Of a stretch of 64,000 nt of DNA, positions 1 to 8,209 are shown one piece after another. A program made the position numbers and the translations under genes. The stretch's first letter is position 1. Each line of letters starts with the position of its first letter. The notes under the pieces were generated by a model. It was not told the DNA's origin. It did not search any database and was given only the letters and a program-made list of their open reading frames with translations. Source of the stretch: Gemmatimonadota bacterium. Its GTDB lineage: Bacteria; Gemmatimonadota; Gemmatimonadetes; Gemmatimonadales; Gemmatimonadaceae. The stretch lies in the NCBI GenBank assembly GCA_020161135.1, contig JAIUOB010000004.1, positions 248,001 to 312,000 on the forward strand, in the 5' to 3' direction.

Positions 1-95
1 ACATTCCGGTGCCGTACCACACCGATCTGCTGGATGCCGTCGTCCCCACGGTCGACGCGATTGCCGCCGACCTCGTGACGCTCATCACGACCTGA
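1..95 (+). CDS. C-terminal end of an unidentified protein (5' partial)
   Basis: Only the last 30 codons lie in the window. The frame runs from base 3 to a TGA at 93-95 and ends in DLVTLITT. Codon usage is GC-rich at third positions, as in the neighbouring genes. The visible part has no motif that would name the family, so no function is proposed. A 12-bp-stem hairpin follows 28 nt after the stop. Confidence 0.55.
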   Translation, partial: IPVPYHTDLLDAVVPTVDAIAADLVTLITT

Positions 96-123
96 CAGTC
101 CGGGAGCAGTTACTCTACCCTAT

Positions 124-218
124 CGGATTGTGCGGAACCGCACGATCCGGGCGGAGCCGTGAGGGACGATACGCCACTGGACTGTGACGTATCGCCATCG
201 GCTTCAAGGGTTTAGTAT
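124..218 (+). promoter_or_regulatory. Leader/promoter region of the OmpA-like gene with two inverted repeats
   Basis: This is the 204-nt gap before the OmpA-like gene. Bases 124-149 form a near-perfect palindrome (12-bp arms, one G-T pair, 2-nt loop) that could end the upstream gene or bind a protein. A second inverted repeat, CGATACG at 167-173 and CGTATCG at 188-194, looks like an operator. A -10-like TAGTAT lies at 213-218, giving a leader of about 75 nt. These assignments come from inspection only. Confidence 0.35.
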
Positions 219-299
219 TGCGATGCCGTTCGGGACCGTTGTCCCGGTCGGCCGAGGGGGTCAACGCCCCCGGGATCAGGCTCTATCACAGAGGTCTCC

Positions 300-1898
300 A
301 TGACACGAAAGCTGGTCGGACTCTCGCTGCTCGCCGCCGTCGCGGCGGTTTCGACGGCCCAGGCCCAGAACCTTGGCGAACGCGTCGAAGTCGGCGTCTT
401 CGGACAGTTCACGAAGATCGATGACAAGATCCGGATGGACAACGTGCTCGGCATCGGTGGCCGCGCCGGCATCTCCGTCTACAAGTGGCTCGGCGCCGAA
501 GCCGACATTCAGATCGGCAAGACGAAGGCCACGCGCAATCCGTTCGAGGACATCACGTATCGTCCCTTCCACGGCTACGGCACGCTCACGCTGCCGATGA
601 CGCCGTCGAAGAAGGCGTCACTCATCCTCGGCGCGGGCTACGTGAACTCGGTGTATGCCGGCCGCTCGACCGCCAACGAGTACGAGGACGGCTTCTCGGC
701 GCTCGCCGGGCTCAAGTTCTGCGGCAACAGCAAGTGGGGCATGCGCCTCGACGGCATCATTGACCGCAATCCGTCCCCGAATGAGCAGGAGCTCACGGGC
801 ACGTCGATGAACTTCGGCGGCCGCGTCGGGGTGTCGTACGCGCTGCGCGGCGCCTGCGCGACGGTCACGCCGTTCGACTGGGCGCTCAAGATCGATCCGT
901 CCAGCGCCACGGTGAATCGCGGCCAGAACCGTCAGTTCGCGCTCAGCGCGGCCGACGCGCAGCAGAAGCCGATCGAGCTGCGCAAGGTGCAGAACCTGAC
1001 CTGCTCGTCGAGCGACGCGAACGTGGCCACGGTGGACAACACCGGCAAGGTGACGGCCGTGCGCAACGGCACCGCCGAGATCACCTGCAAGGGCATCGTG
1101 AAGAAGCTCGAGCGCACCGCCCGCGCGACGGTTACCGTGCCGCCGCCGAACTGGACGCTCACCGTTTCGCCGCGCAATGGCACGGCGATGGTCGGCAACA
1201 CCGTGCCGTTCACGGCGCGCGCGGTGGATGCGGACAACGTCGACCTCGGCGCCGTCACGTGGAGCTCGTCGAACAACGGCATCGCGACGGTCAGCAACGG
1301 CACGGTGACGTGCGTCGCTGCAGGGACCGTGACGATCACGGCCAGCAAGACCGCCTACGGCAGCACCAAGAGCGAGACCACGTCGGTGACGTGCAACGCG
1401 CCGCCGCCGCCGCCGGCCGCCCGCGTCGCGCTCGACCAGACGCTGTTCGACTTCGACCGCGCGATGGTCCTCAAGGCGGGCAACGACACGCTCAAGGTCG
1501 TGCTCGAGGCGATGAAGCGCATCCCGACGCTGCGCATCTCGATCGAGGGGCACACCGACTGGTACGGCAGCGAGGCGTACAACAGCAAGCTCGCCAAGAG
1601 CCGTGCCGAGGCGGTCACCAAGCAGCTCCTCAAGCTGGCCGGCAAGGACGCGGACAGCATCAAGGACCGCATCGTGACGTCGAGCTTCGGTGAGCAGTGC
1701 GTCGTCACGCGTGACGGCGACACCGAGCAGGAGCCGCCGCCGGCCGATCGCAGCAAGATCAGCGCGGCCAACCGCAAGGCGCAGTCGCCCAACCGCCGCG
1801 TGGAGATCTGGCAGCTCCTCGACGGCAAGGGCGCGCCGACCGGCTGCCGCTCGGCCGACGAGCGCAACCAGCGCGTGAGCTTCGGCGATCTGAAGTAA
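300..1898 (+). CDS. OmpA-family outer-membrane protein with two Ig-like (Big_2) domains
   Basis: A 532-residue secreted protein that probably ties the outer membrane to peptidoglycan. It starts with a signal peptide (about residues 1-22, ending AQAQ). Residues about 23-190 look like a small beta-barrel with many aromatic and Gly residues. Two bacterial Ig-like domains follow (about 194-280 and 283-363; one carries VTWSSSNNGIATVS). After a short poly-Pro linker comes an OmpA C-terminal domain (about 375-515) with FDFDRAMV and ISIEGHTDWYGS, matching the diaminopimelate-binding region. The ATG follows AGAGGT at 288-293. A strong hairpin closes the unit. A barrel-Big2-OmpA arrangement is unusual but consistent with an adhesin or anchor. 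Confidence 0.85.
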   Translation: MTRKLVGLSLLAAVAAVSTAQAQNLGERVEVGVFGQFTKIDDKIRMDNVLGIGGRAGISVYKWLGAEADIQIGKTKATRNPFEDITYRPFHGYGTLTLPMTPSKKASLILGAGYVNSVYAGRSTANEYEDGFSALAGLKFCGNSKWGMRLDGIIDRNPSPNEQELTGTSMNFGGRVGVSYALRGACATVTPFDWALKIDPSSATVNRGQNRQFALSAADAQQKPIELRKVQNLTCSSSDANVATVDNTGKVTAVRNGTAEITCKGIVKKLERTARATVTVPPPNWTLTVSPRNGTAMVGNTVPFTARAVDADNVDLGAVTWSSSNNGIATVSNGTVTCVAAGTVTITASKTAYGSTKSETTSVTCNAPPPPPAARVALDQTLFDFDRAMVLKAGNDTLKVVLEAMKRIPTLRISIEGHTDWYGSEAYNSKLAKSRAEAVTKQLLKLAGKDADSIKDRIVTSSFGEQCVVTRDGDTEQEPPPADRSKISAANRKAQSPNRRVEIWQLLDGKGAPTGCRSADERNQRVSFGDLK

Positions 1899-1923
1899 CG
1901 CGGAGACGCGGAGATCAATGAGA

Positions 1924-1956
1924 CGGCCCCGGTCGAGCTTCGCTCGACCGGGGCCG
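1924..1956. terminator. Bidirectional hairpin terminator between the OmpA-like gene and paaD
   Basis: A 15-bp perfect stem (CGGCCCCGGTCGAGC and its complement) with a 3-nt TTC loop lies 25 nt after the OmpA-like stop and 41 nt after the paaD stop. It sits between convergent genes. The plus strand has only a weak T-rich tail (CTTCATTTCT), so termination efficiency is uncertain. Confidence 0.75.
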
Positions 1957-1997
1957 CTTCATTTCTACGCGGAGGCGCGGAGGCGCTTCGCGCCGCG

Positions 1998-2486
1998 TCA
2001 CAAGCTCTTGAACTCCTCGAACGGCTGCTGACACGCGCGGCAGAACCGGATTGCCTTGCAGGCGGTGCTCCCGAACTCGCTCTCGAGCCGGGTGTCGCTG
2101 CTGCCGCAAAAGGGGCACGGCACCGGCGGACGGGCGCGGGTGAGCGTCACGAGCCCGCCCGCTTCGGCCTTGCCCGGCGGCGCGATGCCGTAGGCCCGGA
2201 GCTTCTCGCGCGCAGCCGGGCCGATCCAGTCGGTGGTCCACGCCGGCGACAGCACGGTGTGCACCGTCACCTGCGCCACACCCTTCGCCGCGAGCGCGGT
2301 GCGGATGTCCTCCTCCATCTCGCGCATCGCGGGGCAGCCGGAGTACGTGGGCGTCATGGTCACGGTCACCCCGTCGCCCTGCACGACGACATCACGCACG
2401 ACGCCCAACTCGACGACACTGATGACCGGTACCTCGGGGTCGGGCACCGTCTCCAGCACCGCCCACACCTCGTCCTGCGTCAGCAT
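1998..2486 (-). CDS. paaD: Phenylacetate-CoA oxygenase subunit PaaD
   Basis: This 162-residue protein belongs to the PaaD/SufT-MIP18 family and probably matures or delivers iron to the phenylacetyl-CoA epoxidase. The N-terminal MIP18-like domain includes VPDPEVPVISVVELG and TPTYSGCPAMREME. The C-terminal part (about 125-160) has CPFCGSSDT and FCRACQQPFEEF, a four-Cys zinc-ribbon-like motif. The ATG is 4 nt after the paaC stop, so the genes are in one operon. It is the last gene: paaE, the reductase normally next to paaD, is absent, and the shared terminator follows. Confidence 0.93.
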   Translation of the reverse strand: MLTQDEVWAVLETVPDPEVPVISVVELGVVRDVVVQGDGVTVTMTPTYSGCPAMREMEEDIRTALAAKGVAQVTVHTVLSPAWTTDWIGPAAREKLRAYGIAPPGKAEAGGLVTLTRARPPVPCPFCGSSDTRLESEFGSTACKAIRFCRACQQPFEEFKSL

Positions 2487-2490
2487 ACAG

Positions 2491-3333
2491 CTACCAGCTC
2501 GCGCCGGGGTGCGCGCGCGCGACACTCTGCATGGTGGCCAGCAAGTGGCCGAGGTGCTCGGTGTGAAAGCCGCGCCGTCCGCCGGGGCGCTGCATCGGGT
2601 CGGTCGGGGCGCTGAGCGTGGCGCGCTGCAGCACGTCGCGCACCATGCCGTCCCACAGCGCGCGGCGCGCGGCGTGATCGACCGTGATGCCGAACGCCGC
2701 CACCGCGTCGTCCACCGCGTCGTGCGCGAACAGCTCGTCGGTGAAGCGCCACAACGCGTCCAACGCGGCCTGCGCGCGCGCATGGCTCTCCGCCGTCCCG
2801 TCGCCCAGGCGCACCACCCACGTGCTGCTGTGCCGCAGGTGGTAGGCGTCCTCCTTGCGGCACTTGGCCGCGATCGCGGCAAGCCCGGCGTGACCGCACG
2901 ACGCCAGCGCGTCCCACAACAGCACGCTGTGCGCGTCGAAGAGGAACTGCCGCACCATCGTCACGGAGAAATCGCCGTTGGGCTGTTCCACCAACAGCGC
3001 ATTGCGGAAGTGCACGGCATCGCGGAAGTACGCGAGCGCGTCGGCATCACGCCCTGCCCCTTCCACCTCGCCCGCCAGGCTGAGCAGCGACTGCGCGTGC
3101 CCGATGAGGTCGAGTGCGAGGTTGGAGAGCGCGATGTCCTCCTCGAGGATGGGCGCATGACCACACCACTCCGACACGCGATGCCCGAGCACCAGTCGGT
3201 CGTCGCCGAGTCGCAGCAGGTACTCCACCAGCGGCTGGGCGACCGGCGCACGGCGCACCCCTGCCGGGTTGAAATCCGGCTGCTTGTGCACGATGCCGGC
3301 CTGCCCGCCGATGGGTTCGCGTTCGACGGCCAT
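2491..3333 (-). CDS. paaC: Phenylacetate-CoA oxygenase subunit PaaC
   Basis: A 280-residue ferritin-fold structural subunit of the phenylacetyl-CoA 1,2-epoxidase (PaaABCE). It pairs with PaaA but does not itself hold the working di-iron centre in known members. Family signatures are LVLGHRVSEWCGHAP, EEDIALSNLALDLIGHA and FRNALLVEQPNGDFSVTMVR. Its length is normal for the family. The ATG overlaps the paaB stop by one base (TGATG), showing translational coupling. Confidence 0.95.
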   Translation of the reverse strand: MAVEREPIGGQAGIVHKQPDFNPAGVRRAPVAQPLVEYLLRLGDDRLVLGHRVSEWCGHAPILEEDIALSNLALDLIGHAQSLLSLAGEVEGAGRDADALAYFRDAVHFRNALLVEQPNGDFSVTMVRQFLFDAHSVLLWDALASCGHAGLAAIAAKCRKEDAYHLRHSSTWVVRLGDGTAESHARAQAALDALWRFTDELFAHDAVDDAVAAFGITVDHAARRALWDGMVRDVLQRATLSAPTDPMQRPGGRRGFHTEHLGHLLATMQSVARAHPGASW

Positions 3334-3635
3334 CAGAAGATGCGCACGCCGCGCGGCGCGACGTAGAACTGCGGGTGACGATACGCCTTGTCGTTGCCGG
3401 GATCGAAGAAGGGACCGGCGTCGCTGGGCGCTGATGCGACGATCGCGCCACTCGGCACCACCCAGAGGTTCACGGCTTCACCACGGCGCGCGTAGACGTC
3501 GCGGGCGTTCTGCAGGGCCTGCTCGCCGTCGGTCGCGTGCACGCTGCCGGCGTGCTCGAACGGCTCACCGTGGTTGCCCTGCGTGAACACCTCCCACAGC
3601 GGCCACTGCGTATCCGGTGCGATCGCGGTGCTCAT
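3333..3635 (-). CDS. paaB: Phenylacetate-CoA oxygenase subunit PaaB
   Basis: A 100-residue small subunit of the phenylacetyl-CoA epoxidase, needed for complex assembly. It shows WPLWEVFTQ near the N-terminus, HAGSVHATDGEQALQNARDV in the middle and the usual start of the C-terminal third (VNLWVVPS). The start MSTAIAP is chosen because it gives the family length and because its ATG overlaps the paaA stop by one base. An upstream in-frame extension is rejected since it would read through the paaA C-terminus. Confidence 0.95.
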   Translation of the reverse strand: MSTAIAPDTQWPLWEVFTQGNHGEPFEHAGSVHATDGEQALQNARDVYARRGEAVNLWVVPSGAIVASAPSDAGPFFDPGNDKAYRHPQFYVAPRGVRIF

Positions 3636-4606
3636 CAGGCCGCCACCGTCGCGCCGTTCCCCTGCTGCTTGGCGGCGTACGCCGTCGCCGCCGCGCGCAC
3701 CCACGCGCCGTCCTCGTGCGCCGTACGCCGCGCCTCGAGCCGCTCGCGGTTGCACGGCCCCTCGCCACGCACCACGGCGTGGAACTCACTCCAGTCGATC
3801 TCGCCGAACTCCCAGTCGCCGGTCGCGCTGTTGAGGCGCAGGTCGGGGTCGGGGAGCGTGATGCGCAGCGCGACGGCCTGCGGCACCGTGAGGTTCACGA
3901 AGCGCTGGCGCAGTTCGTCGTTGGTCTTGCGCTTCACGCGCCACTTGAGCAGCTCGGCGCTGTTGGGCGAGTTGGTGTCGCTGGGGCCGAACATCATGAG
4001 CGACGGCCACCAGAAGCGGTTCACCGCATCCTGCAGCATCTCGCGCTGCGCCGGCGTGCCGTTGGCCAGCACCGTGCAGATCTCGTAGCCCTGACGCTTG
4101 TGGAAGTTCTCTTCCTTGCAGATCCGGATCATCGCGCGCGCATACGGCCCGTAGCTGGCCTTGGCGAGCACCGTCTGGTTCACGATCGCCGCGCCATCCA
4201 CCAGCCACCCGATCACGCCGATGTCCGCCCAGGTGAGCGTCGGATAGTTGAAGATGCTGGAGTACTTCGCGCGGCCGTCGAGCAACTGGTCGACGAGCTC
4301 GGTGCGGTCGACACCCAGCGTCTCCGTGCCGCAGTAGATGTAGAGGCCGTGGCCCGCCTCGTCCTGCACCTTGGCGAGCAGTGACAGCTTGCGGCGGAGG
4401 CTCGGCGCGCGCGTGATCCAGTTGCCTTCGGGAAGCATCCCGACGATCTCGGAGTGCGCGTGCTGCGACATCATGCGCGTGAGCTGCTTGCGGTAGCGCT
4501 CGGGCATCCAGTCCTTGGGCTCGATGCTCTCGCCAGCGGCAATGCGGGCTTCGAACGCGGCCAGTTGGCTCGCGTCGTCGGCAGGAGTGGGCGTCGTGGG
4601 GTTCAT
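3635..4606 (-). CDS. paaA: Phenylacetyl-CoA 1,2-epoxidase catalytic subunit PaaA
   Basis: A 323-residue di-iron oxygenase subunit that epoxidises the ring of phenylacetyl-CoA, the committing step of aerobic phenylacetate degradation. Visible ligand motifs are E53 (SEIVGML), E83-x-x-H86 (DEAGH) and E166-x-x-H169 (ENFHK), the EXXH pattern of the family. It is the first gene of paaABCD and is transcribed away from the enoyl-CoA hydratase gene across a 61-bp gap that holds a palindrome. The ATG lies 7 nt after a weak -10-like TACCCG (complement of 4614-4619), so it may be leaderless. Confidence 0.96.
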   Translation of the reverse strand: MNPTTPTPADDASQLAAFEARIAAGESIEPKDWMPERYRKQLTRMMSQHAHSEIVGMLPEGNWITRAPSLRRKLSLLAKVQDEAGHGLYIYCGTETLGVDRTELVDQLLDGRAKYSSIFNYPTLTWADIGVIGWLVDGAAIVNQTVLAKASYGPYARAMIRICKEENFHKRQGYEICTVLANGTPAQREMLQDAVNRFWWPSLMMFGPSDTNSPNSAELLKWRVKRKTNDELRQRFVNLTVPQAVALRITLPDPDLRLNSATGDWEFGEIDWSEFHAVVRGEGPCNRERLEARRTAHEDGAWVRAAATAYAAKQQGNGATVAA

Positions 4607-4627
4607 GCGTCGACGGGTAGGCGGGGA

Positions 4628-4641
4628 ATTGCTTCAGCAAT
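4628..4641. promoter_or_regulatory. Candidate operator: perfect palindrome between paaA and the hydratase gene
   Basis: ATTGCT-TC-AGCAAT is a perfect 6+2+6 inverted repeat in the 61-bp divergent intergenic region. It covers the place expected for the -35 box of both outward promoters (-10 candidates TATCTT at 4655-4660 on plus and TACCCG at 4619-4614 on minus). Its position suits a repressor that controls both units, as PaaX- and PaaR-type repressors do elsewhere. No regulator gene is adjacent. Confidence 0.5.
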
Positions 4642-4654
4642 GTAATTCCGTGGC

Positions 4655-4660
4655 TATCTT
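4655..4660 (+). promoter_or_regulatory. -10 element TATCTT, leaderless start of the hydratase gene
   Basis: TATCTT ends 7 nt before the ATG at 4668, so transcription should begin at or next to the start codon. The same arrangement is seen at five or more other starts in the window. TTGCTT at 4629-4634 is too far away (20-nt spacer) to be a convincing -35. Confidence 0.5.
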
Positions 4661-4667
4661 CCGGGCC

Positions 4668-5456
4668 ATGACTCCCGATCACGCCTCCGCCGCCGCCAGT
4701 CCGGACGGCTATGTCCACGCCACCGTCGCCGACGGTGTCGGACGCGTCACCTTCTTCCACCCCAAGTCGAACGCGCTCCCGGGCGCCCTGCTGCGCGCGA
4801 TCGCCGAGACCATCACCTCGGTCAGCGCGAATCCCGACGTGCGGGTCATCATCCTCGCGAGCGACGGCACCGGCCCCTTCTGCGCCGGTGCGTCCTTCGA
4901 CGAACTCGCCGCCATCGACAACACCGCCGACGGGCTCCGCTTCTTCAGCGGCTTCGCCGGCGTCATCCTCGCGATGATCCGCGCGCCGCAGTTCGTGCTG
5001 TGTCGTGTGCACGGCAGGGCGGCCGGTGGCGCCGTGGGACTGATCGCGGCCTCCGACTTCGCGATCGCCACCGAGAAGGCGGCCGCAAAGCTCAGCGAGC
5101 TGGCCGTCGGCATCGGGCCGTTCGTCGTGGGGCCTGCCATCGAGCGCAAGATCGGACTCGCCTCGTTCAGCCAGATGGCCGTCGACGCCGACTGGCGCGA
5201 TGCCGCGTGGTGCGAACGGCGGGGCCTCTACGCCAAGGTGGTGCCCGATGTCGCCGCACTCGATGCCGCCGTCGCGGCGCAGGCCGCCACGCTGGCCAAG
5301 GCCAATCCCGAGGCCATGGCCATGCTCAAGCGCGTCTTCTGGGCCGGCACCGAGCAGTGGGAGGCGCTGCTGGCCGAGCGCGCGGGTATGAGCGGTACCC
5401 TGGTGCTCTCCGACTTCACCCGCAACGCGATCGCGAGCTTCAAGGCGAAGGGGTGA
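4668..5456 (+). CDS. Enoyl-CoA hydratase/isomerase family protein
   Basis: A 262-residue crotonase-fold enzyme, probably acting on an acyl-CoA intermediate of the phenylacetate or a related pathway. The oxyanion-hole segments GPFCAGASFDELAA and HGRAAGGAVGLIAASDFAI are clear. The first catalytic Glu of classical hydratases is replaced by Gly (GGAVGL), while a Glu in SELAVGIGPFV keeps the second position, so an isomerase or atypical hydratase activity is possible. The ATG at 4668 is preferred over an upstream in-frame ATG at 4515 because the latter lies inside paaA and lacks a promoter. Its end overlaps the convergent kinase gene by 17 bp. Confidence 0.85.
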   Translation: MTPDHASAAASPDGYVHATVADGVGRVTFFHPKSNALPGALLRAIAETITSVSANPDVRVIILASDGTGPFCAGASFDELAAIDNTADGLRFFSGFAGVILAMIRAPQFVLCRVHGRAAGGAVGLIAASDFAIATEKAAAKLSELAVGIGPFVVGPAIERKIGLASFSQMAVDADWRDAAWCERRGLYAKVVPDVAALDAAVAAQAATLAKANPEAMAMLKRVFWAGTEQWEALLAERAGMSGTLVLSDFTRNAIASFKAKG

Positions 5457-8154
5457 CCCGCACGGGGCGTGACGACGAGGCACGGCCGCCGTCGCCGAGT
5501 TGCCCGTAGTCGTTCGCGCCCCAGCACCACACGTCGCCGGCGGCGGTGCGCCCGCAGCTCTGCGCACCGGCGGCGGTCAGTGCCGTCACGCGCGGCAGGT
5601 CGGCCACGAGCGACGGCGCCACCCGCGGTGCATCGCCACCGCCGACCTGTCCGCGCTGGTTCCGACCCCAGCACCACACCTGCCCCGCGCTCGTGCGCGC
5701 GCAGCTGTGCGCCGTGCCCGCCGCGATCGACGCGAATCGGGCCGACGTGGCGATCGCGCTGGGTGAGGTCGATTCGTCGTCGCCGGCCGCACCGGCCTGA
5801 CCGTACCCGTTGTTGCCCCAGCACCACGCCTCACCCGCCTCGCTCACCGCGCAGCTGTGTCCGGCGCCAGCGGCGACGGCGGTGAATCGGGTGCTGGTGT
5901 TGAGCGTGATCGGCACGCGCGATTCAGTGGTCGACCCCACGCCAAGCTGCCCCGAGTCATTCGCGCCCCAGCAGTAGCCCGTGCCCTCGCGCGTGATCCC
6001 GCATGTGTGATCGTCTCCGGCCGCGATCGCGATGAAGCGCAGCCCGCCGCGCACCGGCACTGGCGTCGAACGGTTGGTCGTGGAGCCATCGCCCAGTTGC
6101 CCGTGGGCGTTGTTGCCCCAGCAATAGAGCCGATCGTCCGTGGCGATGCCGCAGGTGTGCGCCATGCCCGCGCGCAGCTTGCGGAATCGCACCGTGGTGG
6201 ACACCGGCATCGCGCGTGGCCGCGCGGTGAAGGTGGCGTCGCCCAGCTGTCCGCGATCGCCCGCGCCCCAGCAGTGCGCTTCGCCGGCCGCCGTGAGGGC
6301 GCAGGTGTGCGCGAAGCCGCTCGCGAACTGCGTGAACACCACGTCGCTCCGCACCGCCGTCGCTCGATCGTGCGTGGTCGCGTCGCCCACCCCGAGCTGC
6401 CCACGATCGTTGCCACCCCAGCAGGCCGGCCCCGACGGGAGCGCCGCGCACACGTGACGCTCCCCCGCCGCGACGACACCGGCGTCGTCGGTCGCGCGGA
6501 CGCCATCGTCGTTGCCGCGACTGGCCATGAGCTGGGCGAGACTGCGTCGCGCCGCCGCCAGCGCACGCGTCAGCGAGTCGGTCCGTATCGAGTCGGCGCG
6601 GCGCGTGGCCGCGATGAGCGAATCGCGCAGCGCGTCGGCACGACGCGCACTCCCCGCATCGGCGCCAACGCCCAGCATGCCCGGCAGGGGCGCGCCGAAC
6701 GCGGTGGTCGTGCGCAGCAACACCGGCGCGCGCGTCGCGCTGTCGCCGCCACGCAACGTGTCGCCCGCGGGTGTGGCCGCGGGTGCGCCCGCGCGCAACG
6801 CCGCAGCCACGCTGTCGGTACGCAGGCTGTCGGCGCGCACGCTGTCGACCGGCGTGCCGCTCACGGGCGCGGCCGGCGGCAGCACCGGCAGCGGCACGGT
6901 GGCGACGTCGGTGCCCACGGTCGCCGTGCTCGCGGGCGCGAGGCGCCCCCCGCGCGACATCACCAGCGCATACGCGCCGCCACCCAGCAGCAGCGCGAGT
7001 ACGCCGATGTACACCAGGCCGCGTCGCATCGGTGAGGTCGTCGCCTCCGGCTCGACCGGCAACTCTGCCCACGACGGCGCCTCCTCGGCCGCGTCGTCCA
7101 CCACCGGCGGCAACTCAACCGGCGTGCCGTCACCGGCGCCCGGTTGCATCATCGACGCCGCCTGCGGATTCCACCCCACCGGCGGACGCTCGAAGCGCAC
7201 CGTCGCGTCGTCCCCGGCGCCGCTGCGCGGCGCGACCTTCACAGGGTTGGTCTTCTCGCGTTCGCGACGACGCCGATGCGACTCCTCCCATTGGCGCCAA
7301 TCGCCCGGCACCACCCAGGTGGTGAGCGCCGCGAGCACGCCGTCGGCCCCGGCCCACCGCGCGGTGGGCTTCTTCTGCAGCATGCGCTCGACGATGTACT
7401 GCAGCCGCGGCGGCACTGCGCCCGGACGCAACGCGTCGATGGCCGGCAGGTCCTCGTGCTTCTGCTTGTAGATGACGTTGTACAGCGCCTCGCCATCCCA
7501 CGGCTTGTGGCCCGTGAGCATCTCCCACGCCATCACGCCCAGGCTGTAGAGATCGGAGCGGGCGTTGGCTGGCGCCCCGTCGATCTGCTCCGGCGCCATG
7601 TAGGCCGGCGTGCCGATGGCGGCGCCGGGCATCGTGAGGCGCGCCTCGTCCTCGGAGTAGGCAATGCCGAAGTCCGAGAGCAGTGCACGCCCCGTGACGT
7701 CGTCGAGGAAGACGTTCTCCGGCTTCACGTCGCGGTGCACCACACCGTTGCTGTGCGCGAACGCCAGCGCCTGCGCCACATCCTTGAGCACGCGTTCGGC
7801 ACGCTCGGGATCGAACGCGCCGTCTTCCTGCACGGCCTGCTTGAGCGTGCGCCCCGGCACCAGTTGCATGACGAGGGCGAGTCCACCGTCGGAGAGCCGC
7901 TTGACCGCGTGCACCGTCACGATGTTCGGGTGCGTGAGCCGGGCCACCGTGCGCGCCTCACGCTCGAGACGCTCGAGTGCCTCCTGCGCGTTGGCGGCGT
8001 AGCGCGGACGCACGACCTTGATGGCCACGTCGCGCATGAGCGCGCGGTCGCGCGCGCGGTACACGATGGCACTGCCACCGCGACCGAGCTCGCCCAGCAC
8101 GGTATAGTCGGACGCGAGGTCGGCGACCTCGTTCTGATCGGGATCGTTCGTCAT
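5440..8154 (-). CDS. Transmembrane Ser/Thr protein kinase with seven RCC1 repeats
   Basis: A 904-residue PknB-type sensor kinase. The cytoplasmic kinase domain (about 15-280) has GRGGSA at 24-29, K46, HRDVKPEN at 140-147, DFG at 161-163 and APE at 187-189, all intact. A linker leads to one membrane helix (about 378-400), an Ala/Arg/Asp-rich stalk, then seven RCC1 repeats (about 560-895), each with CWGxNxxGQLG. Each repeat adds a second Cys (HTCALTAAGEAHCWG pattern), which fits disulfides in an extracytoplasmic propeller. The FHA gene lies 55 nt upstream on the same strand. The start at 8154 gives a compact N-terminus; upstream in-frame codons read through the end of the FHA gene. Confidence 0.93.
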   Translation of the reverse strand: MTNDPDQNEVADLASDYTVLGELGRGGSAIVYRARDRALMRDVAIKVVRPRYAANAQEALERLEREARTVARLTHPNIVTVHAVKRLSDGGLALVMQLVPGRTLKQAVQEDGAFDPERAERVLKDVAQALAFAHSNGVVHRDVKPENVFLDDVTGRALLSDFGIAYSEDEARLTMPGAAIGTPAYMAPEQIDGAPANARSDLYSLGVMAWEMLTGHKPWDGEALYNVIYKQKHEDLPAIDALRPGAVPPRLQYIVERMLQKKPTARWAGADGVLAALTTWVVPGDWRQWEESHRRRREREKTNPVKVAPRSGAGDDATVRFERPPVGWNPQAASMMQPGAGDGTPVELPPVVDDAAEEAPSWAELPVEPEATTSPMRRGLVYIGVLALLLGGGAYALVMSRGGRLAPASTATVGTDVATVPLPVLPPAAPVSGTPVDSVRADSLRTDSVAAALRAGAPAATPAGDTLRGGDSATRAPVLLRTTTAFGAPLPGMLGVGADAGSARRADALRDSLIAATRRADSIRTDSLTRALAAARRSLAQLMASRGNDDGVRATDDAGVVAAGERHVCAALPSGPACWGGNDRGQLGVGDATTHDRATAVRSDVVFTQFASGFAHTCALTAAGEAHCWGAGDRGQLGDATFTARPRAMPVSTTVRFRKLRAGMAHTCGIATDDRLYCWGNNAHGQLGDGSTTNRSTPVPVRGGLRFIAIAAGDDHTCGITREGTGYCWGANDSGQLGVGSTTESRVPITLNTSTRFTAVAAGAGHSCAVSEAGEAWCWGNNGYGQAGAAGDDESTSPSAIATSARFASIAAGTAHSCARTSAGQVWCWGRNQRGQVGGGDAPRVAPSLVADLPRVTALTAAGAQSCGRTAAGDVWCWGANDYGQLGDGGRASSSRPVRVTPSP

Positions 8155-8209
8155 GACACTCCGCCAATGCTGCCGTGCGTGCGCGCGCGGCGCACGGTCC
8201 GGCGTCGCA

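Noticed and set aside
4629..4634. TTGCTT as -35 box of the hydratase gene
   Set aside because: The spacer to TATCTT would be 20 nt; the bases belong to the palindrome instead.
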